Origin: an uncultured Kiloniellaceae bacterium
GTDB taxonomy: Bacteria > Pseudomonadota > Alphaproteobacteria > Kiloniellales > Kiloniellaceae
Direction of reading: 5' to 3'
Length of the DNA: 64,000 nucleotides
Assembly: GCA_947500035.1 (NCBI GenBank)
Contig: CANMQP010000001.1
Location: forward strand, 1 to 64,000
The position numbers and the translations under genes are program-made. Under the pieces are notes generated by a model, which was not told where the DNA came from, made no database searches, and saw nothing but the letters and a program-made list of their open reading frames with translations. Each line of letters opens with the position of its first letter. Within the stretch, counting starts at the first letter, position 1. Shown piece after piece: positions 59,534 to 64,000 of this stretch.

Positions 59534-60298
59534 CTAACAGCCGGACGTGGCCAGCAGAGCCCCGCCGCCCGGCGCAATCGGCGGCAACTTAAGAGCGTTG
59601 AGGATGCTCCAGGTGGTCGCGACCGATGCCGAGAGTGTCGGCAAACCTGACGCGGCCTCGATTTTCGCTACGGCGGGAAGCGAAGGCATCTGAACGCAGG
59701 CCGATGCGATGATGGCGTCCACTCCCTTGACGTCGAGTTTCTTCCAAAGCTCGGCGGGCGCGTTCGGGTCCTGTGCCGCGACTTCCAGATTGTCCGGGAT
59801 CTCCAGCGCCAGGTAGTCCTTCACCTCCACGCCTTCGCTCTCGATATAGTCGACGACCAGACGCGTCAGTGGCTTCATGTAGGGACAGATAATCGAAATC
59901 TTTTTTGCGCCCAGGGAATGGAGCGCATCGATCAAGGCGCCCGCCGAACTCACGGTCGCCGTGGGCGACCCGTTCTCGACAGAGGCGTCGTGAAGTCTCT
60001 GTGCGGAAACCCGATGGTAACCGCGCCCCCGGCTCATGATGGCGACCAGACAGGCGTAGGCTTGAACCTGAACCGCGGCATCAGAAAGCTCTGTGGCGCA
60101 GCGCAGACTGTCGTCGTCCATGCGCTCCAGTTCTTCTTTCACAACGCTTTTCATCCGCATGCGCGACGAATGGAAGGTGAAGCGGTCCGGAAAGCCGGAT
60201 TCCCGCGCCCGCAGCAGCGCGGGAATCTCGGTTTCCATGGTGACGTTGGAGCTGGGAACGATGAGGCCAACGCGATGGGTTTTTTCGACAAATGACAT
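59534..60298 (-). CDS. Maleate cis-trans isomerase / Asp-Glu racemase superfamily
   Basis: A 254-residue enzyme. The motif PSSNVTMETEIPALL (15-29) and the two catalytic cysteines, Cys83 in QAYACLVAIMSRG and Cys201 in IIASACVQMPSL, have the same 118-residue spacing as the Cys76/Cys194 pair of maleate isomerase. It probably turns maleate into fumarate, although arylmalonate decarboxylases share the fold. It is the last gene behind a TRAP operon (26 bp after the large permease), so the imported acid would be its substrate. Confidence 0.85.
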   Translation of the reverse strand: MSFVEKTHRVGLIVPSSNVTMETEIPALLRARESGFPDRFTFHSSRMRMKSVVKEELERMDDDSLRCATELSDAAVQVQAYACLVAIMSRGRGYHRVSAQRLHDASVENGSPTATVSSAGALIDALHSLGAKKISIICPYMKPLTRLVVDYIESEGVEVKDYLALEIPDNLEVAAQDPNAPAELWKKLDVKGVDAIIASACVQMPSLPAVAKIEAASGLPTLSASVATTWSILNALKLPPIAPGGGALLATSGC

Positions 60299-60323
60299 GA
60301 ATTTGAGTCCTCAAGAAAGCGAG

Positions 60324-61640
60324 CTAGAGCGAAGCACCCATAACGGCCTCGGGCAGCCAGGTTGCGATAGCGGGAAACAGGCACAGCAGGAGAATGGCGA
60401 TCACCATGCAAGCCACGAACGGCAGGGACCCGAGCAGGATCGTCTTGAGGGAAATATTCGGGGCGATGCCGTTGATGACGTAGAGGTTGAGTCCGACCGG
60501 CGGCGAGATCAGCCCGATTTCCATATTGATCGTCAAAACGACCGCGAACCAGATCGGATCAAAACCGGCCGTCACGATGATCGGTAAAAGAATGGGCGCC
60601 GCCATCAGGATGACGGCCACGGGCGGCAGGAAGAACCCGGCGATCAGCAGAAAGATGTTGATCGCGCCCATCAGGAACCAGCGGTTGACCTCGAGCGTCC
60701 CGATCCAGCCGGCGATCGATTGGGTGATGAAGAGGCTGGATAACATGTAGGAAAAGACACCCGCCGCCGCGATGATGAAGAGGATCATCACGCTTTCCTT
60801 CGTACTGTCCCGCAGGATCAGCCAGAGACTAGGCGGGTTCCAAAGCTTGTAGATGAGCATTGCGATCAGCAGGCAAAGCAGTGCCCCGACCGCCGCTGTT
60901 TCTGACGGCGTCGCGATGCCGCCGTACATTGCATAGAGCACACCGACGATGATCGCGATGAAGGGCAGAACGCGCGGCATCACATCGAACTTCTCCCGCC
61001 AGGTGTAAGTCCTCGCCGCGAGCAAAGCGAGATTGCCGGAACGCCAGGTCGCATAGAGCGACCAGGCCATGAAGAGTCCGACCAGCATCAGCCCGGGCAA
61101 TACACCTGCGAGAAACAAACGCCCGATCGAAGTCTCGGTTGCAATCCCGTAGACGATCATCGTTACGGAGGGTGGGATCAAAATGCCGAGCGTGCCACCG
61201 GCGGCAATCGAACCTGTCGCGATCCCTTCTGGATAGCCGCGCTTTAACATCTCCGGAATGCCCATTTTTCCAATGGCGGCACAGGTCGCCGGGCTGGAAC
61301 CGGACATCGCCGCAAACAAAGCACAGGCCCCGAGATTGGAGATCACCAGTCCGCCAGGGATACGGGTCAACCAGCGCTCAAGCGCCTCATAAAGATCGGC
61401 GCCTGCGCGGGTCGAGGCGATGGATGCCCCCATGATGATGAACATGGGAATGGAAAGCAGGGCAAAGCTGTCCAGTTTGCTAAAGAATATCTCCGGCAAC
61501 AGCTCCAACGAGCGGACACCATCGAACAGCAACAGAAAACCGGCCGAGACAATCAAGAGTCCGACACCGACGGAAACGCCCGAAAAGAGGATGAGAATGG
61601 TAGCGAGCGCAACAAAGGCGCTGAGGAAAAGCGGATCCAT
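60324..61640 (-). CDS. TRAP transporter large permease, predicted maleate-type
   Basis: A 438-residue DctM-type permease with about 12 membrane segments. Long identical runs with matM (SGSSPATCAAIGKMGIPEM, GILIPPSVTMIVYGIATETS, SPPVGLNLYVINGIAP) show the two operons are paralogues. Its ATG overlaps the stop of the small permease by one base. Malonate is taken by the other copy; this copy sits with a maleate-isomerase-like gene, so a C4-dicarboxylate such as maleate is the best guess. Confidence 0.92.
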   Translation of the reverse strand: MDPLFLSAFVALATILILFSGVSVGVGLLIVSAGFLLLFDGVRSLELLPEIFFSKLDSFALLSIPMFIIMGASIASTRAGADLYEALERWLTRIPGGLVISNLGACALFAAMSGSSPATCAAIGKMGIPEMLKRGYPEGIATGSIAAGGTLGILIPPSVTMIVYGIATETSIGRLFLAGVLPGLMLVGLFMAWSLYATWRSGNLALLAARTYTWREKFDVMPRVLPFIAIIVGVLYAMYGGIATPSETAAVGALLCLLIAMLIYKLWNPPSLWLILRDSTKESVMILFIIAAAGVFSYMLSSLFITQSIAGWIGTLEVNRWFLMGAINIFLLIAGFFLPPVAVILMAAPILLPIIVTAGFDPIWFAVVLTINMEIGLISPPVGLNLYVINGIAPNISLKTILLGSLPFVACMVIAILLLCLFPAIATWLPEAVMGASL

Positions 61641-62191
61641 CAGGAGACCTCCAGGTCGAACGGCGCATTGGCTTTGAGCGCGACCGCAACGAGGTCAGCA
61701 GCGAGTTGCAGGAGCAAAAGCCCGAAACCGACCGGCAGTGACAGATAGGGGATCCAGAGTCTCACTGCCCAAACTGTGTCGGAGGTCCACCCCCGCGCAT
61801 AGGCCAGGTGCCAATACTCGAAGCCGTACCAGAGCATGACCGCGACGATCGCGCAGGAGGCAGACAGGGTAAAAAGAGCCAAAATGTATCTGGCCCGTGG
61901 TCCGAGCCACAGCGGCACCAGATCGACATTCACGTGTCCACGCATCTGCTGAACGAACGGCAAGCCGATCAAGGTCGCTGAGACCACGAGATAGATCACC
62001 GCCTCGGTCTGCCAGACGGTCGAGCCGTTCAGGACAAACCGCACGAAAATCATCTGACATGTGATGGCGACAGCAGAGAGAATCATGCCGGATGCGCACC
62101 AACCGCAGATCATCGAAATTGTCTTCACGGTCGAAACGAAGAGGTTGTTGCCGGCGGATTGGGCGCCAGCCATCTGCGCCAGGCGAGCCAT
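61640..62191 (-). CDS. TRAP transporter small permease, predicted maleate-type
   Basis: A 183-residue DctQ subunit with four membrane segments. ATG at 62191 (MARLAQMAG) follows AAAGGACG and avoids a long proline- and arginine-rich leader found in the longer frame. GHVNVDLVPLWLG matches the GHVNVDLLPIYLG of MatQ. It overlaps the large permease start by one base and lies 74 bp behind the binding-protein gene. Confidence 0.9.
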   Translation of the reverse strand: MARLAQMAGAQSAGNNLFVSTVKTISMICGWCASGMILSAVAITCQMIFVRFVLNGSTVWQTEAVIYLVVSATLIGLPFVQQMRGHVNVDLVPLWLGPRARYILALFTLSASCAIVAVMLWYGFEYWHLAYARGWTSDTVWAVRLWIPYLSLPVGFGLLLLQLAADLVAVALKANAPFDLEVS

Positions 62192-62265
62192 GACGTCGTC
62201 CTTTGAGTGAGTATGTTCTTTTGGGGTGAATGGGGCGCTCTGTGCGCGCCCCAATCGAGGCTGGC

Positions 62266-63255
62266 TTAGTCGACCGAAAGGGCCATATCCAGTAGCGCCT
62301 GCCCGTCGGGAACGTCCGAGACGAATTTCTGGTAAGACGTTTTCTGCGCAAGCGCCCGCCATTCTTCGAAATCGGCTGGTGTCATCTGCGCAATTTCCAC
62401 GCCGGCGGCTTCAAAGACTTCAACGGACTTCGCATCCTGTTTTTTTGCCTCGGACAGATAGAATGCCTCGGCCTTGGAAGCGGCTTCGAGCAACGCGGTC
62501 TGCTGCGCGTTGCTGAGGCTCTCGAATTTCGACTTGTTCATCAAAAGCGGCTGATAGAGGAACCACAGCGCGACATCTGAGGCCGGCGTATAACACTTCA
62601 CCTGCTCGAATATCCGGTAGGACATGAAGGACGCCGAGGAAGTATTTGCCGCATCCAGAACGCCCGTCTGCATGGCGCTGTAGATTTCGGAAGATGCCAT
62701 CGACGCAATCGAGGCGCCGGCACCCGCCAGCATCTGTTCGAAGGATTTTCCTGCGGCCCGGGTTTGCAGGCCAACCACATCGGCCGGCTTTGTGATGCAT
62801 TTGTCTTTGCCCACGAAACCGCCGGCAAGATAACCATGCACAAGAACCATCACGTCGTCTTCAGCCATTTTCCCCTGCAAGGCCTGCATAAAGGGCGACT
62901 TGCTCAGACGTGCGGCATGATCGTGGTTTTTCACCAGTCCTGGCATCAGCGTCAAATTGAACGCCGGCTGCTGCCCACCTGCATAACTCAGCGGAAATAC
63001 CGACATATCGAGCTGACCACGGCTGAGCGGCTTGTATTGCTCTCGTGGTTTGAAGAGGGATTTCGAACCGAAAATTTTGATCTCGAGATCGACATCTGCC
63101 GCCGCGACCTCATCGGCCACGATCTGCGCAACCTTGTGGCGGACGTCCTTGTTCGACCACTGATGAGACAAACGAAGCTCCGCACCGTGGGTCAGGCTGG
63201 TACTCAACAGCAATGCCGCGATCGCGGGTGCCGCCATTCGCAATGATTTCAACAT
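62266..63255 (-). CDS. TRAP substrate-binding protein, predicted maleate-type
   Basis: A 329-residue DctP-family receptor. The signal peptide is cleaved near LTHG-AELRLSHQW. Shared blocks with MatP include KSLFKPREQY, LMPGLVKNHDHAARLSKSPFM, SSEIYSAMQTGVLDAANTSSASFMSYRIFEQV and FLYQPLLMNKSKFE-like regions, so the two are paralogues that probably bind different carboxylates. ATG at 63255 follows GGGAGGTAGAA. It is the first gene of the operon, with a small palindrome upstream. Confidence 0.92.
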   Translation of the reverse strand: MLKSLRMAAPAIAALLLSTSLTHGAELRLSHQWSNKDVRHKVAQIVADEVAAADVDLEIKIFGSKSLFKPREQYKPLSRGQLDMSVFPLSYAGGQQPAFNLTLMPGLVKNHDHAARLSKSPFMQALQGKMAEDDVMVLVHGYLAGGFVGKDKCITKPADVVGLQTRAAGKSFEQMLAGAGASIASMASSEIYSAMQTGVLDAANTSSASFMSYRIFEQVKCYTPASDVALWFLYQPLLMNKSKFESLSNAQQTALLEAASKAEAFYLSEAKKQDAKSVEVFEAAGVEIAQMTPADFEEWRALAQKTSYQKFVSDVPDGQALLDMALSVD

Positions 63256-63287
63256 TTCTACCTCCCATATTTACGAACACATAAAAG

Positions 63288-63297
63288 ACATATATGT
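63288..63297. promoter_or_regulatory. Candidate FCD-GntR operator
   Basis: ACATATATGT is a perfect 10-bp palindrome in the 134-bp gap between the divergent binding-protein and GntR genes. It occupies the place that the TCTTGTATACAAGA site has in the malonate locus. Weak by length. Confidence 0.45.
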
Positions 63298-63389
63298 ATC
63301 CATATAGCAATTATAAAAATTATTTTATGATGATATTGCATCCAGTACTGCTGCCGTGATAACTCCAAGACAATGATTTCAAAGGACGA

Positions 63390-64000
63390 ATGATGGCCCG
63401 CACTGCAGACAAGCTGATCGCGCAAATCAAACAGGACATCTCGGATGGCGTTCTGAAACCGGGAGATCAGTTGGAGGAAGCGGATCTCGCCAATCGCTTT
63501 GGTGTTTCACGAACGCCGATAAGAGAAGCCATTCGGGCATTGGTCGATTGCGGCGCACTAGAGACCCGTCCGCGCAAAGGCGCCATCGTCCGTTGTCTCA
63601 CGGCCAATGAACTGCTGGACCTCTTTGAGGTGGCTGCGGAACTGGAGGCGATGGCATGCAGGTTGGCGGCGGGCTCTCTAACCGACGCCGAGGCAGACGC
63701 TATCCAGCAAGGTCTCGATCTCTGCCGAAAGGCAGCAGATGCCAACGACACAGTCCGCTACGCCAAGGCAAACATCGCTTTTCACGATGCAATTCACCAG
63801 GCTTGCGGGAATCATTGGCTGATCGAACAGCTCAAACAGCATGAGATTAGGATTAACCCCTATCGCTCGATGCCGTACGAAGTTCGCGGCCGGCTTGAGC
63901 AGTCCTTTAAGGAGCACGCCGAGATTTGCAACGCGATTTTATCAGGCGACGGCGTGAAGGCCTGCGATCTCATGCGCGATCACATGATGCTGCAGGGAAA
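63390..64000 (+). CDS. GntR-family regulator (FCD type), 3' end beyond the window
   Basis: The reading frame is open to the window edge, giving at least 203 residues, so the C terminus is missing. The winged helix has LIAQIKQDISDGVLKPGDQLEEADLANRFGVSRTPIREAIRALV, and the FCD domain follows from about residue 75 (ELLDLFEVAAELEAMACRLAAGSL, AKANIAFHDAIHQACGNHWLIEQL, KEHAEICNAIL). The layout and sequence parallel MatR at 6305. Two adjacent ATGs (63390 and 63393) follow AAAGGACGA. It is divergent from the maleate-type TRAP operon and probably regulates it. Confidence 0.9.
   Translation, partial: MMARTADKLIAQIKQDISDGVLKPGDQLEEADLANRFGVSRTPIREAIRALVDCGALETRPRKGAIVRCLTANELLDLFEVAAELEAMACRLAAGSLTDAEADAIQQGLDLCRKAADANDTVRYAKANIAFHDAIHQACGNHWLIEQLKQHEIRINPYRSMPYEVRGRLEQSFKEHAEICNAILSGDGVKACDLMRDHMMLQG

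Noticed and set aside
1-64000. CRISPR arrays, rRNA or tRNA genes, prophage or intact insertion sequences
   Set aside because: Reading both strands I saw no regular spaced repeats, cloverleaf genes, phage structural genes or transposase genes. Short tRNA-like structures could be missed without a search tool.

Overview
The window looks like about 64 kb of chromosome from a GC-rich, metabolically versatile alphaproteobacterium. The reasons are a Rhizobium-type malonate locus, three TRAP transporters, a short-type ArgC, FCD-type GntR regulators and a MotA/MotB pair. I cannot name the genus from the sequence alone. I saw no rRNA, tRNA, CRISPR array, intact insertion sequence or phage gene. Most of it is ordinary catabolic and transport gene content with several regulatory islands and some gene debris.

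Layout. 0.2-8.6 kb: an ornithine-type decarboxylase, then a malonate uptake and use locus. The minus strand carries TRAP genes matPQM and malonyl-CoA decarboxylase, and the plus strand carries matR and matB, with a MatR-like palindrome between the two. 8.6-16 kb: two small low-GC hypotheticals, argC, a GFA-family protein, an EEP-family phosphohydrolase, a DMT exporter with a ketopantoate-reductase-like enzyme, an XRE-cupin regulator and a lipoprotein. 16-24.5 kb: a penicillin-acylase-family hydrolase, then a cynABD-cynS cyanate uptake and degradation operon. The operon faces a PAS-containing sigma-54 activator, with a textbook -24/-12 promoter and inverted-repeat activator sites between them. 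25-27.7 kb: cystathionine beta-synthase and gamma-lyase (reverse transsulfuration). 27.8-33.8 kb: an AraC/DJ-1 regulator, a DJ-1 enzyme, a ferric-reductase-like flavocytochrome, a VOC protein and a cobalt-type nitrile hydratase (alpha, beta, accessory). Two decayed copies of the accessory-gene 3' end lie on either side of the flavocytochrome gene. 34-37.7 kb: a second TRAP transporter and a small XRE protein. 37.8-42.4 kb: a periplasmic rhodanese, a 1-Cys peroxiredoxin, two palindromic intergenic elements, a winged-helix/TPR regulator, and an ArsR-SRPBCC pair with its operator. 42.6-44.3 kb: a TauE exporter and a divergent LysR. 44.3-54.1 kb: a sugar ABC operon (binding protein, two permeases, ATPase, Gfo/Idh dehydrogenase, Dabb protein, D-lyxose-isomerase family enzyme). 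It lies opposite an unusual 823-residue protein that joins a LacI-family regulator to a DUF1479 (YbiU-like) dioxygenase-like domain. The 0.88-kb gap holds seven copies of one LacI-type palindrome. 54-59.5 kb: a flavin reductase, a membrane methyltransferase, motAB, a SEC-C protein, and a broken plus an intact PEBP (YbhB) gene. 59.5-64 kb: a maleate-isomerase-like enzyme with a TRAP transporter and FCD regulator that are clear paralogues of the malonate set. The last gene runs off the window.

The genes suggest a cell that scavenges small carboxylates (malonate, probably maleate) through TRAP transporters, takes nitrogen from cyanate and nitriles, and imports sugars through ABC transport. The most novel candidate is the LacI-DUF1479 fusion with its operator array. 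Next are the sigma-54-controlled cyanate operon and the repeated nitrile-hydratase accessory fragments. Functions are assigned by recognising family motifs in the translated sequence. No database search was run.
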